Assembly (NCBI RefSeq): GCF_013359905.1
Contig: NZ_JABMCC010000121.1
Span: forward strand, 310,001 to 374,000
Direction: 5' to 3'
DNA from: Paenibacillus taichungensis
GTDB taxonomy: Bacteria; Bacillota; Bacilli; Paenibacillales; Paenibacillaceae
DNA: 64,000 nucleotides
A model generated the notes under the pieces. The model saw only the letters and a program-made list of their open reading frames with translations, had not been told where the DNA came from and searched no databases. Position numbers and translations under genes: made by a program. Below are positions 37,912-47,003 of this stretch, piece by piece. The number at the start of each line of letters is the position of its first letter. The first letter of the stretch is position 1.

Positions 37912-39646
37912 GATGTAATCCCTCCTCCTGCAAACGATAGGTTGCAGCATATAACCCTTTTGCGGCCATCAGACCTGCGTGTGTTCCCTGTTCAGCGATT
38001 CGGCCTTCATCCAGAACGATTATTTCGTCGGCATGACGGACCGCACTAATCCGGTGGGAGATAATTAGTGTTGTTTTTCCTTTGCCGATCTCACGAAGGC
38101 TGCGCAGAATGCCACTTTCAGTGACGGCATCCACAGCACTCATACTGTCATCTAGAATGAGCACCTGCGCTTTTTTGATCAACCCCCGTGCCAGACTGGT
38201 GCGCTGACGCTGCCCACCAGACAACGTGAGTCCGCGCTCACCCAGCAGGGTATCGAACCGATCAGGGAACCGGATAATGTTCTCGTATATCATCGCTTGT
38301 CGTGCACTGTGCTCTACGGTGTCTAGCGGAACCTCACGGTCGCTAAAAGCGATGTTGTCCCGAATGGTTGTACTGAACAGGAATCCATCCTGCGGTACAT
38401 AGGCAATACGGGATCGCAGACTTTCCAGCGACAGCTGCCGGATGTCGGTTCCGTTAATACGGATCGTGCCTTCAGGCGGCTCATATGTACGCAACAATAG
38501 CTTCACAAAGGTACTTTTACCAGAACCTGTTTTGCCCACAATGCCCACGGTTCGTCCTGCCTGGATATTCAGACTGATGTTTTTGAGCGCAGGGGATAAA
38601 CTGCCGGGATAGGAAAAGGACAGATTCTCTATCGTGATATCGTTCACGGCTTTGAGACTGGTCGCATTGGGAAGCTCGCGCACGTCAGGCACTTCCGTCA
38701 ACAGATCATTTACCCGCTCCAGTGATGCTCCAGAACGCTGCATGGTATTGATCACATTACCGATTTGTTGAAGCGGTCCCATGATGATCCGCAAGTATAG
38801 CGTTAATGCAACAAAACTTCCGAGTGTAATGGAGTTCTGCATCGTCAAAATTCCGCCAACAAGCAGGGAGACAACCAATGAAATGGCACCCAGTAGCGGT
38901 AGCAAGGCCTGAAATAGAGAGGACAGACGAACAAGCCGCAGCTGTTTGCTTTTGATTGCATCTACTGTGAATCCAAAACGTTCACGGGCGCTGTCTTCAA
39001 TGGCAAATGTTTTGGTTACACGAATACCACCCAGCTGTTCCTCTGCGGATTCCGTCATGGTTGCAAGAGCATCCTGCACATCACGAGAGCGCTTGCGAAT
39101 TCGCGGACCGAAAAAAACGACCAGAAACGGAATGGCCAGCAAAGGCACAATACTGATCAGAATAAGTTTCATCGGGATTCCGCTGAGCAGCATCATCACG
39201 ATGCAAGATAATAATAGAAATGTTGCATTGGTCATCATGGTGACGCCGTTGGAGATGGCTTCACGTACAGAGGTGACATCATTCATGACGTAACTGAGCA
39301 GTTTCCCATTTCCCTGTTTGGAAAAATAGTGCTCGCTAAGTTCGGAAAACTTGCCGAAAATGCGCTCACGTGTCATGAATTCGAAGCGGCGTCCAAGCTT
39401 CATGATCATGAATTGCCCGGTACCGAATAACAGATTATAAGCGATGGCTATAGCCAAAAGCGAAAGACTGTACCGGATCACCGTATTCATCTGAAGGGTG
39501 TTCTGCATGAGTTGATCCGTGAAGCTGCCCAGAATTCGGGGCAAGGACGCCTGACCCACATTGGAGGCAATAATCAGTAGTACAGCGAACAGATATACGG
39601 GCCAGTTGGCAATGACATAGCCTCGTAGTAATCCTTTCTTGGACAT
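37904..39646 (-). CDS. ABC exporter subunit with degenerate ATPase site (BmrC-like)
   Basis: 580-residue half-transporter. Walker A GKTGSGKST and signature LSGGQRQ are intact, but Walker B reads VLILDDSMSAVD, with Asp in place of the catalytic Glu. This is the signature of the degenerate subunit in heterodimeric exporters such as Bacillus BmrCD (YheI/YheH), whose lengths also match. Switch His is in SHRISAV. AAGGAG lies 11 nt before ATG. A hairpin upstream (39703-39736) may attenuate expression, as drug-responsive attenuation is known for bmrCD. Confidence 0.9.
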   Translation of the reverse strand: MSKKGLLRGYVIANWPVYLFAVLLIIASNVGQASLPRILGSFTDQLMQNTLQMNTVIRYSLSLLAIAIAYNLLFGTGQFMIMKLGRRFEFMTRERIFGKFSELSEHYFSKQGNGKLLSYVMNDVTSVREAISNGVTMMTNATFLLLSCIVMMLLSGIPMKLILISIVPLLAIPFLVVFFGPRIRKRSRDVQDALATMTESAEEQLGGIRVTKTFAIEDSARERFGFTVDAIKSKQLRLVRLSSLFQALLPLLGAISLVVSLLVGGILTMQNSITLGSFVALTLYLRIIMGPLQQIGNVINTMQRSGASLERVNDLLTEVPDVRELPNATSLKAVNDITIENLSFSYPGSLSPALKNISLNIQAGRTVGIVGKTGSGKSTFVKLLLRTYEPPEGTIRINGTDIRQLSLESLRSRIAYVPQDGFLFSTTIRDNIAFSDREVPLDTVEHSARQAMIYENIIRFPDRFDTLLGERGLTLSGGQRQRTSLARGLIKKAQVLILDDSMSAVDAVTESGILRSLREIGKGKTTLIISHRISAVRHADEIIVLDEGRIAEQGTHAGLMAAKGLYAATYRLQEEGLHHD

Positions 39647-39702
39647 AAGATTTGTTCTCCTTTGTTCAGGGTAAAAGTTGGTTTGGAATCGGAGTCAAGA
39701 AA

Positions 39703-39736
39703 AGGGCCGACACCTGATAATAGCGCGTCGTGCCCT
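39703..39736 (-). promoter_or_regulatory. Candidate attenuator hairpin upstream of the ABC exporter operon
   Basis: On the minus strand, AGGGC-(A)-CGAC pairs with GTCG-GCCCT (one bulge, 15-nt loop) and is followed by TTTTCTT, 57 nt before the exporter start. TTGACA lies farther upstream (39819-39824, minus strand) but with a poor -10. The rest of 39647-40005 holds nothing else identifiable except the RBS of the SLH gene. Confidence 0.4.
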
Positions 39737-40005
39737 CTTACTTTATGCGATCCGGTTTGCTGTTTATCCGTCATTCGATAGAATTCTCTATTCTTATTTT
39801 TGCGCTAATCGTTAAGGATGTCAACGAAGCAAGCAAGCATAATGGAAAGAAAGCAGATCAGCGCCCGCAGAGTAAGGGATATATGCAGTATTTCCGTCAT
39901 TTATTCACCAGATGTTGATTTTACTGAAACATTTCAGGAGAGTCTCCCGTCTGTAGGATTGAAGAGGTCAAAAATTGGGTTTACTAAATATGGAGGTGCC
40001 AAGAA

Positions 40006-40929
40006 ATGAAACATAAAAAAGGATTGGCTGCAACGCTTGCGCTCTGCGTGTCTTTGACGGCAGGAGGTGCATCGGTACTTGCATTTTCGGATGTAAAAGA
40101 TGAAGGACAAAAAACGATTGTGGACTCGTTACATGCCAAGGGTGTTGTTAATGGAGTAACGGCGGATCTATTTCGTCCAGATCTCGCATTGTCCGAGCCA
40201 CAAGGTGTTCAACTGATCGTGAACGCTTTTGGTCTGAAGAATGAATACGCTGCCGCCTCGGCACAAAATAAAATTAGTCCAACGACCTGGTACGCCGATG
40301 CCGTTCAGGCTGCAACACAGAATGGTCTGTCCATTCCGGTGGAGTTGAATCCACAGGCCAAAATGACGCGTGAGCAGTTTGCTATTTTGCTCCTTGAAGG
40401 GATTAATACAACCGGAGAATATCCGGTGATCATGCTGTATAATGATATTAAGGACGAAAATAAAATCGGTAAGGACGCCAAATCTGCGGTCCAGAACCTG
40501 CTGAACATGGACATCATTGAACTGGATAAGGACGGAAACTTCCGTCCAGATCAGTCGCTTACCCGTATGGAGGCTGCAAGCATGATCTTCAATGCACTTG
40601 AATTCGTAGATAAGCACGGCAATGGCGGATCGACTGAACCGACTCCAACGAATCCGGGCGAAGGCCAACAAGGGATTGTGCCTACCGTGACATCAACCAA
40701 AGTGGATGACAAGACGGTAAAAGTCAAACTGACCGCACAAATGCCTCATCCTGGTTATGGGTTGAAGATTGAAGATGTGAAACTGGAGAAGGATGGACGT
40801 GCCATTGTGCTGTATACCATTATCCAACCTGACCCGGACATGATGTATCCAATGGTTATTACTGATGTTACCGCAGAGACAGACATTCCAACAGGATACA
40901 CTGCAGAAGCACAGCCTTCTGGAAAATAA
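40006..40929 (+). CDS. Exported SLH-domain protein with PrcB-like C-terminal domain
   Basis: 307-residue envelope protein. Signal peptide about 1-26. Two to three SLH-type repeats (about 27-205: FSDVKDEGQKTIVDSLHAKG, WYADAVQAATQNG, FRPDQSLTRMEAASMIFNAL) bind pyruvylated wall polymers. After a Thr/Pro linker, a small beta domain (about 225-300) contains HPGYGLKIEDVKLEKDGRAI and IIQPDPDMMYPMVITDVTAE, resembling the PrcB_C protease-complex/inhibitor domain (inference from pattern). TGGAGG lies 9 nt before ATG; terminator at 40942. Confidence 0.8.
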   Translation: MKHKKGLAATLALCVSLTAGGASVLAFSDVKDEGQKTIVDSLHAKGVVNGVTADLFRPDLALSEPQGVQLIVNAFGLKNEYAAASAQNKISPTTWYADAVQAATQNGLSIPVELNPQAKMTREQFAILLLEGINTTGEYPVIMLYNDIKDENKIGKDAKSAVQNLLNMDIIELDKDGNFRPDQSLTRMEAASMIFNALEFVDKHGNGGSTEPTPTNPGEGQQGIVPTVTSTKVDDKTVKVKLTAQMPHPGYGLKIEDVKLEKDGRAIVLYTIIQPDPDMMYPMVITDVTAETDIPTGYTAEAQPSGK

Positions 40930-40941
40930 TCGAGCCTTACC

Positions 40942-40972
40942 AGCGTGCTTCGATCCTTGATCGGAGCGCGCT
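40942..40972 (+). terminator. Terminator of the SLH gene
   Basis: Stem of 40942-40955 with 40959-40972 (a few mismatches), followed by nine or more T. Confidence 0.85.
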
Positions 40973-41210
40973 TTTTTTTTTGATTTCTTTCTGAAACCGA
41001 CGATCGATATGAAGAATTTGCGTAGGGAGAGGGGCTGTCTTTCAGTCCGAATCTTGAGTAGTCCGACTGAAATGTAATAATTCTATTTATAAATGTTATA
41101 TTTTGTGACTCATAGATGATTAGTGAAGTAGAATTAAGCTAATTTGTGTAATGTTATATGACATTAAAATTGTCATTTATAAGATGTAAATCAATATCTA
41201 TATAGGTGAT

Positions 41211-41240
41211 AAAGCTGCTTCGTATTAACGGAGCGGCTTT
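41211..41240 (+). terminator. Orphan intrinsic terminator in an intergenic region
   Basis: AAAGCTGCTTCG pairs with CGGAGCGGCTTT (loop about 6 nt) and is followed by TTTTTC. No gene lies between it and the SLH terminator 240 nt upstream, so it either ends a short untranslated RNA or is a relic. Confidence 0.6.
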
Positions 41241-41861
41241 TTTTCTGGCCTGATCCAAAAATTATCATTCATTCCAGCTCCCCATGTCATGTGCAAAATC
41301 AACATATATGACTGGATATACCCAGTGTTTATCTACGTTTTTGTGCATTGTAGTCAAGGATAAAAACGACATATTTACCGAGCGGGGAAGAAACTCATAG
41401 AATAAAGCCAAGCCATAAGGGAGCTTGATGCAGGTGGTAAATATATGATAGATAATATTACATTTATGTGATTGAATTAAATCTATCCTTATTACTTTTT
41501 CTAAGCATCAGGAGAGAAGGAAGACAAATGCATAAGTAAAGGGGGAGAAACAAAGTAGCAATGAAGAGGAACTGGCTATTACATTCAAGATATCGATGGG
41601 CAGAGCATGCTAAGACCTTGCGACCTGTATGACCGATGTGAATCCAGAATGCGACCTACACACATGGAATACCTCTTTCCTAAACATATGTGGGTTTTGA
41701 CTTTAAGGTCTGTTTCTCAACTTTCATTCAGATCGGACATCTCTCAAGTTCATGCGAAGCTACTCTAAACGACAACTTTAAGAGGAAAATGAGTCAAATT
41801 CCACATGTTTTATGCCTCCAAAATGACAATGACAAGTTTAAACCAAAAGCGTAAACCCTTG
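41241..41861. other. Intergenic stretch without a supported gene
   Basis: I see no protein gene here. A 23-codon frame (41561-41632, MKRNWLLHSRYRWAEHAKTL...) has AAAGGGGGA at a poor distance of about 15 nt and is not convincing. Confidence 0.5.
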
Positions 41862-41892
41862 TTTTAACAGTACTTTCCGTGTTTTTAACAGT
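41862..41892 (+). promoter_or_regulatory. Direct repeat, candidate AraC-family activator site
   Basis: TTTTAACAGT occurs at 41862-41871 and again at 41883-41892, 21 bp apart (two helical turns) in direct orientation, the usual layout of AraC-type sites. The second copy ends 18 bp before the -35 at 41911. The likely ligand protein is the membrane AraC regulator encoded at 51834-54134. Confidence 0.55.
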
Positions 41893-41910
41893 GAAGATCG
41901 AAATAGCATA

Positions 41911-41939
41911 TTTACGGATTCGGAAATGATCCATAAACT
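41911..41939 (+). promoter_or_regulatory. Promoter of the oligosaccharide operon
   Basis: TTTACG (41911-41916), a 17-nt spacer and TAAACT (41934-41939); predicted start near 41946. Confidence 0.55.
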
Positions 41940-41944
41940 CAGTA

Positions 41945-41958
41945 TGTAAGCGTTACCA
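41945..41958. promoter_or_regulatory. cre-like CcpA site at the oligosaccharide operon promoter
   Basis: TGTAAGCGTTACCA matches 13 of 14 positions of TGWAANCGNTNWCA and covers the predicted transcription start, a repressing position. A 7-bp hairpin (41962-41968 with 41978-41984) follows in the leader. Confidence 0.65.
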
Positions 41959-42088
41959 AATTGCGAGGGAAACAAGGCCTCGCATGATAGAAATGTGGTC
42001 CGGGACTCATTCCTTACATTTGAACAGGAGTGTTTCGCTCTTCTTACAAAACGGACGGATTTTCATTTAGAAAAGGAGGAAACAACTG

Positions 42089-43060
42089 ATGCAGCCAGAA
42101 GGGAAGTCCGCCTTGTCGCAAAACCTATCGGTGTACACGATTCCGAACAGCAAGAAAAATAAATTATGGAGAAGGATGATTCGAAACTGGGAGTTGTATC
42201 TGTTTATCGCGCCAGCATTTCTATACTTTCTGATTTTTCATTACGGGCCGATGTACGGCATACAAATCGCATTCAAAAACTTTATCCCGACGCTTGGTGT
42301 TACGGGAAGCCCGTGGGTTGGGTTCGATCATTTTATCCGCTTCTTTAATTCGTATTATTTCTGGGATTTGTTATGGAATACCCTCAGTATCAGCTTGTAT
42401 GAGCTGGCTATAGGTTTTCCGCTGCCGATCATTCTGGCGTTAGCCTTCAATGAAGTAAAGGACTCCTTCTTTAAACGTACCGTACAGACGGTCACGTATG
42501 CACCACATTTTATTTCGGTCGTTGTTATGTCGGGTATGATCATTACCTTCTTATCGCCTTCGTCAGGCATGATTGTCAATTTGGTGGAGGCTCTTGGATT
42601 TCAGGCCCCTCAATTTCTGACGGACCCTGCGTGGTTCAAGACGGTGTACGTACTCTCAGGTGTCTGGCAGAGTGCAGGCTGGGGTACCATTATATACCTC
42701 GCAGCTCTCTCGGGTGTGGACCCGCAACTGCATGAAGCAGCTGTGGTGGACGGTGCGAGCCGGTTTAAACGGATTCTGCATATTAACATTCCAGCGATCA
42801 TCCCTACGATCACCATTTTGTTAATTCTGAATATGGGCAGTATTCTGGGTGTCGGATTCGAGAAAATCTTGCTGCTGCAAAATCCGTTGAACATGGGTTC
42901 ATCCGATGTCATCTCGACATTTGTCTATCGGTCCGGTCTGGTCGATGCGCAATACAGTTTCTCCACAGCTGTAGGATTGTTTAATTCGGTAGTTAATGCA
43001 ATTCTGCTGATTACGGTGAACCAAATAGCACGTCGCACCAGTGAAAATAGTTTGTGGTAA
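42089..43060 (+). CDS. Sugar ABC transporter permease, LplB type
   Basis: 323-residue inner-membrane permease with six helices, first of the pair. The EAA loop that contacts the ATPase is visible (DPQLHEAAVVDGASRFKRILHI). An N-terminal cytoplasmic extension (about 1-30) is typical of LplB/YtcP-type complex-oligosaccharide importers. AAAGGAGG lies about 9 nt before ATG. It is first gene of a seven-gene operon (42089-51720). No ATPase gene is in the window; such systems share an MsmX-type ATPase encoded elsewhere. Confidence 0.92.
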   Translation: MQPEGKSALSQNLSVYTIPNSKKNKLWRRMIRNWELYLFIAPAFLYFLIFHYGPMYGIQIAFKNFIPTLGVTGSPWVGFDHFIRFFNSYYFWDLLWNTLSISLYELAIGFPLPIILALAFNEVKDSFFKRTVQTVTYAPHFISVVVMSGMIITFLSPSSGMIVNLVEALGFQAPQFLTDPAWFKTVYVLSGVWQSAGWGTIIYLAALSGVDPQLHEAAVVDGASRFKRILHINIPAIIPTITILLILNMGSILGVGFEKILLLQNPLNMGSSDVISTFVYRSGLVDAQYSFSTAVGLFNSVVNAILLITVNQIARRTSENSLW

Positions 43061-43076
43061 AAGGAGGGGAAAACAC

Positions 43077-43985
43077 ATGTCAACCGCGGTTAAGGAAAGC
43101 AGAAGCGATAAAGTGTTCTTATGGTGCAACTACATCTATCTGACGATAGCGCTCGTCATTGTGCTTTACCCGCTGTTATACATCATTAGCGCCTCAATCA
43201 GTGATCCCAAATTTGTAAGCTCCGGTGAGATGTGGTTGCTACCTAAAGGAATTACGTTTGAAGGTTATGCCCGCGTATTTGAGAACACCAACATCTGGAT
43301 TGGGTACAAAAATACGATCATCTATACTGTCTTAGGTACACTCGTCAACCTGATGGTTACTCTTCCAGCAGCCTACGCGCTCAGCCGCTCTGATTTTGCG
43401 GGACGTGGATTCTTCATGGCTATGTTTATGGTAACGATGTTCTTCAGCGGAGGGCTTGTCCCGAGCTACTTGCTGGTTAAAGATCTTGGTATGGTGAACA
43501 GCATTTGGGCACTTATTCTGCCGGGAGCTGCATCCATCTGGAATATTATCGTATGCCGTACGTTTTTCCAATCGACCATTCCCAAGGAGCTGCAGGAAGC
43601 GGCCCATATCGACGGGTGTACCAACACTCGGTTGTTCATTCGAATTGTGCTTCCGCTTTCCATGCCAATCATTGCCGTGATGGCTCTCTTCTACGGTGTC
43701 GGACACTGGAACAGCTATTTCAGTGCCATGATTTATTTAAATGATTCCTCGAAGTATCCACTGCAGCTCTTTCTGCGCCAAATCCTGGTACTTCAGGAGA
43801 TGGCAGCACAGGGCGGGGGAGCTATCGATACCTCTTCAGCAACAGCGATGAATTCCAAAGCGGAAATTGCTGCGCTGGTCAAATATGCTGTCATTATTGT
43901 TTCAACTTTACCTGTGATTGCAATTTATCCATTTCTTCAGCGTTACTTTGTGCAGGGTGTTATGATCGGTTCCGTTAAGGGATGA
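43077..43985 (+). CDS. Sugar ABC transporter permease, LplC/YtcP type
   Basis: 302-residue partner permease with six helices and EAA loop (PKELQEAAHIDGCTNTRLFI). The frame is open from 43041 inside the upstream gene, but GGAGGGG before ATG 43077 sets the start, leaving a 16-nt gap between the permease genes. It carries the long insertion before the last helix (about 240-270) seen in LplC-type proteins. Confidence 0.92.
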   Translation: MSTAVKESRSDKVFLWCNYIYLTIALVIVLYPLLYIISASISDPKFVSSGEMWLLPKGITFEGYARVFENTNIWIGYKNTIIYTVLGTLVNLMVTLPAAYALSRSDFAGRGFFMAMFMVTMFFSGGLVPSYLLVKDLGMVNSIWALILPGAASIWNIIVCRTFFQSTIPKELQEAAHIDGCTNTRLFIRIVLPLSMPIIAVMALFYGVGHWNSYFSAMIYLNDSSKYPLQLFLRQILVLQEMAAQGGGAIDTSSATAMNSKAEIAALVKYAVIIVSTLPVIAIYPFLQRYFVQGVMIGSVKG

Positions 43986-44026
43986 TCTTAAACCATAATC
44001 CACACTAAAAAAGGGGAGTTGTCGTC

Positions 44027-45622
44027 ATGAAAAAGCTTCGCAAGGCTTCATCCATTGTACTCTGCCTTACCCTATCAGCAGCATTGCTTGCAGCTTGTGG
44101 TTCCAATGAAGATGGAGGTTCTGCGACTTCAAATGTCGAAGGGGTCAAAAAAGAAGGATTCCCGATTGTGGACAAACCACTTACGTTAAAGGTCATGTCC
44201 CAGGATGCAGGCGTAGCCGACTGGAACACGATGCCAGTCCTGCAAGAGATGGAGAAATTGTCAGGCATCAAGCTGGAGTACCAGCTTTCGCCGATCGACA
44301 GCTTTGAAACAAAGAAGAACCTGGTATTCGCAAGCGGCGACTTACCGGATATGTTCTATGCTGCGGATCTCAAGCCAGCTGAGCAGGTTACTTATGGAAC
44401 TCAAGGCATTCTGATCCCACTGGAAAAATACATTGATGAGGGCTATGCCCCGAATATTAAGAAGATTCTCGACGAAAACCCGGATGTTCGCAAATCATTT
44501 ACAACGCCTGACGGACATATGTATGCACTGCCATTTATCGATACGGCTGCCGTGTGGTACAGAGGCCCGATGTGGTATAACGGGGAATTCCTAAAAGCAC
44601 TTAATGTAGAGGAACCTAAGACGACGGAAGAATTATATACGTACCTGAAGCGTGTTAAGGAAGAAGACCCTAACGGCAACGGACAACAAGATGAAATTCC
44701 GCTTACTTCTGTAAAACTGGACGATCTTCGTATGTACTTCTTCGGATTCTGGGGAATGTACAACGAAGGAATCTACGCGGATAAGGACGGAAAAGTTCAC
44801 TATCCTTATCAAGAAGAAGGTTATAAAGGTTATCTGACGTTCATGAACCGCTTGTGGAAAGAAGATTTGCTGGATCATGAGACCTTCTCTCAAACAGGCG
44901 ATCAGAAAAAAGCAAAAGGCGAAAGCAACAAGCTTGCGCTGTTCAATGACTACCATCCATACTTCACACTCGGCGGCGAGCCTAGCACGAAGCATCCGCT
45001 GATGACACCCGTGAAGAGTGAGATCGCAGACTCACCTGTATACGGTAAACACCCAGGCATATCGGCACGTGGTACCTTTGCTATTACGAGCAGCAACCCG
45101 TCCCCTGAGGCAACTATGCGTTGGATCGATTATATGTACAGCTATGATGGGGCGACCCTGTTCAATCAAGGTCCTGAAGGTCTGCTGTGGAAATTCAAAG
45201 ACAAGGAAAATCTCGTAAAAGAGTGGCTGCCTGTTCCTGGCGGCGGGGATCGTGAGGAATATCGCGGTAAAATCACGCCGAACTATGGCATTTTGACACC
45301 GGGTATTAATGATCCGGATATCGCGAAAGGTCTTCGCACCGAATTTGATGAATGGCTTGACCAGCAGAATCAAGAGAAATTGGTGCCTATCGGAAAATCA
45401 CCATTCCCCAACGTTTATTTAACAAATGAAGAGCAAAGCGAAGCGACCGCTTTATTATCTGATCTGGATACGTACGTCAAGCAGATGGAAGCGAAGTTCG
45501 TAACAGGCCAAGAGCCGCTTGAGAACTGGGATAAGTATATTGCACAGATCAAAAAAATGGGCAGCGACCGTATTGTTGAACTGTATCAAGGGGCATACGA
45601 TCGTTGGAACACAGGCCAATAA
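44027..45622 (+). CDS. Extracellular sugar-binding lipoprotein, LplA/YtcQ type
   Basis: 531-residue solute-binding protein of the large (over 500 residues) class used for complex oligosaccharides. Lipobox LLAAC sets the lipidated Cys at residue 25, followed by a Ser/Gly linker. The motif GDLPDMFYAAD is typical of family 1 sugar-binding proteins, and several Trp/Tyr-rich stretches (TAAVWYRGPMWYNGEF) probably line the pocket. AAAGGGGAG lies upstream of ATG. The adjacent GH29 and GH18 genes suggest a Fuc/GlcNAc-containing ligand (inference). Confidence 0.92.
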   Translation: MKKLRKASSIVLCLTLSAALLAACGSNEDGGSATSNVEGVKKEGFPIVDKPLTLKVMSQDAGVADWNTMPVLQEMEKLSGIKLEYQLSPIDSFETKKNLVFASGDLPDMFYAADLKPAEQVTYGTQGILIPLEKYIDEGYAPNIKKILDENPDVRKSFTTPDGHMYALPFIDTAAVWYRGPMWYNGEFLKALNVEEPKTTEELYTYLKRVKEEDPNGNGQQDEIPLTSVKLDDLRMYFFGFWGMYNEGIYADKDGKVHYPYQEEGYKGYLTFMNRLWKEDLLDHETFSQTGDQKKAKGESNKLALFNDYHPYFTLGGEPSTKHPLMTPVKSEIADSPVYGKHPGISARGTFAITSSNPSPEATMRWIDYMYSYDGATLFNQGPEGLLWKFKDKENLVKEWLPVPGGGDREEYRGKITPNYGILTPGINDPDIAKGLRTEFDEWLDQQNQEKLVPIGKSPFPNVYLTNEEQSEATALLSDLDTYVKQMEAKFVTGQEPLENWDKYIAQIKKMGSDRIVELYQGAYDRWNTGQ

Positions 45623-45655
45623 GAACAAGGACTCCAGAAAGAGGTGTGAACAAGG

Positions 45656-46942
45656 ATGCAGAAATGGTTTGAAGAGGCCAAGCTGGGAATATTCATCCAC
45701 TATGGCATCTATGCTGTGGACGGGGTTTCGGAATCCTGGTCCTTCTATAATGGAAGGATCTCCTACGAAGAGTACATGAAGCAGCTGGACGGCTTTACGG
45801 CATCGAAGTTTAATGCACAGAAGTGGGCGGACTTAATTGAGAAATCCGGAGCCCGATACGCCGTGCTGACAACGAAGCATCATGACGGTGTTGCTCTGTG
45901 GGATACGCAGTATAGTGACCTCAATGTCGTTAAGCAGACACCAGCGAATCGGGATCTCGTGAGGGAATATGCGGAAGCAATTCGGGAGAAGGGCATACAT
46001 CTGGGGATGTACTTTTCGCTGATTGATTGGTCGCACCCGGATTATCCTAGCGTGTTTGAAGGTGGAAAGGTACCGGAGGATCTCAGCAGTGTCAATCGGC
46101 ATTCAAGCCCTGTGGATGGTGCTCAGGATCAGGAGAAATGGAAGAAATTCCTTGAGTTCAATAACCACCAGCTGCGGGAGATCATGACGAATTACGGAAA
46201 GGTGGATCTGCTGTGGTTCGATGGGGACTGGGAGCGAAGCGCCGAGCAGTGGAACCTGCCGGAGTTCAAGCATTACCTGCAATCTTTGAACCCAGATGTC
46301 ATCATCAACTCCCGCCTTCAAGGTTATGGGGATTATAAAACGCCAGAGCAAGGCATCCCGATTACAAGACCGGAGGGACCATGGGAGTTCTGCACCACGA
46401 TCAACACATCATGGGGCTATGTGCCAACAGACCATAAATACAAATCGTTAAATCAGATCATTCGGATGTTCTGTGATTGTATTTCGATGGGTGGCAACAT
46501 GTTGCTGGATATCGGTCCGCGCGAGGATGGCACCATTGATAAGAGGCAGGAGGATATTCTGCTTGGACTGGGAGCTTGGATCCGAACCCATGAAGAGGCC
46601 GTCTTTGGAACGGGCGAAGGTATTATGCCTCGCTATTATCTGGGGGGAAGCACCGTATCCGAGGACAGAAAGACATTATATCTGTTTGTTTATGACGATC
46701 CAAAAGAGAATGTATGCATCAAGGGACTATGCAATAAGATCAAGAAGATTACTGTGCTGCACTCGGGCAAAGAACTTAACCATGAGATTCATGGGGGTGT
46801 GCCTTGGTTCAATATCCCGGGGACAACGTGGATCAAAATGACCCCGGAGGACACACATGAGCAGGTGACGGTTCTTAAGCTCGAATTCGACGAGGAACTG
46901 GAAATGTACGGCGGTTCAGGAGCCGTTGTTACCCATAACTAA
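45656..46942 (+). CDS. GH29 alpha-L-fucosidase, cytoplasmic
   Basis: 428-residue retaining alpha-L-fucosidase. It begins directly with the catalytic barrel (MQKWFEEAKLGIFIHYGIYA), so there is no signal peptide. Conserved segments are TTKHHDGVALWDT, the nucleophile region LLWFDGDWE (D189), and GGNMLLDIGPREDGTI. A small C-terminal beta domain ends at about 428. It sits 33 nt after the binding protein and before a 13-bp hairpin. Its cytoplasmic location means that fucosylated oligosaccharides or glycopeptides are imported intact. Confidence 0.93.
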   Translation: MQKWFEEAKLGIFIHYGIYAVDGVSESWSFYNGRISYEEYMKQLDGFTASKFNAQKWADLIEKSGARYAVLTTKHHDGVALWDTQYSDLNVVKQTPANRDLVREYAEAIREKGIHLGMYFSLIDWSHPDYPSVFEGGKVPEDLSSVNRHSSPVDGAQDQEKWKKFLEFNNHQLREIMTNYGKVDLLWFDGDWERSAEQWNLPEFKHYLQSLNPDVIINSRLQGYGDYKTPEQGIPITRPEGPWEFCTTINTSWGYVPTDHKYKSLNQIIRMFCDCISMGGNMLLDIGPREDGTIDKRQEDILLGLGAWIRTHEEAVFGTGEGIMPRYYLGGSTVSEDRKTLYLFVYDDPKENVCIKGLCNKIKKITVLHSGKELNHEIHGGVPWFNIPGTTWIKMTPEDTHEQVTVLKLEFDEELEMYGGSGAVVTHN

Positions 46943-46948
46943 CATTAC

Positions 46949-46982
46949 GGGAGGGCATGCACTTATAGATGCATGCCCTCCC
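46949..46982 (+). promoter_or_regulatory. Intra-operon RNA hairpin between GH29 and CBM9-like genes
   Basis: Perfect 13-bp stem (46949-46961 with 46970-46982), 8-nt loop, no T-tail. More likely an mRNA processing or stability element than a terminator. Confidence 0.6.
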
Positions 46983-47003
46983 TCATGAAGCGGAGAGAGC
47001 GAT

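Noticed and set aside
39574-39774. 66-codon minus-strand frame as a BmrB-like leader peptide gene
   Set aside because: No ribosome binding site before its ATG, and it overlaps the start of the exporter gene by 73 nt. Noted only as a possibility with the hairpin.
41561-41632. 23-codon frame in the leader region of the glycan operon
   Set aside because: It lies upstream of the inferred promoter (41911-41939), and its Shine-Dalgarno is about 15 nt away.
41840-41860. Second cre-like site (AAAAGCGTAAAC)
   Set aside because: Lacks the outer TG/CA positions of the consensus, unlike the site at 41945-41958.
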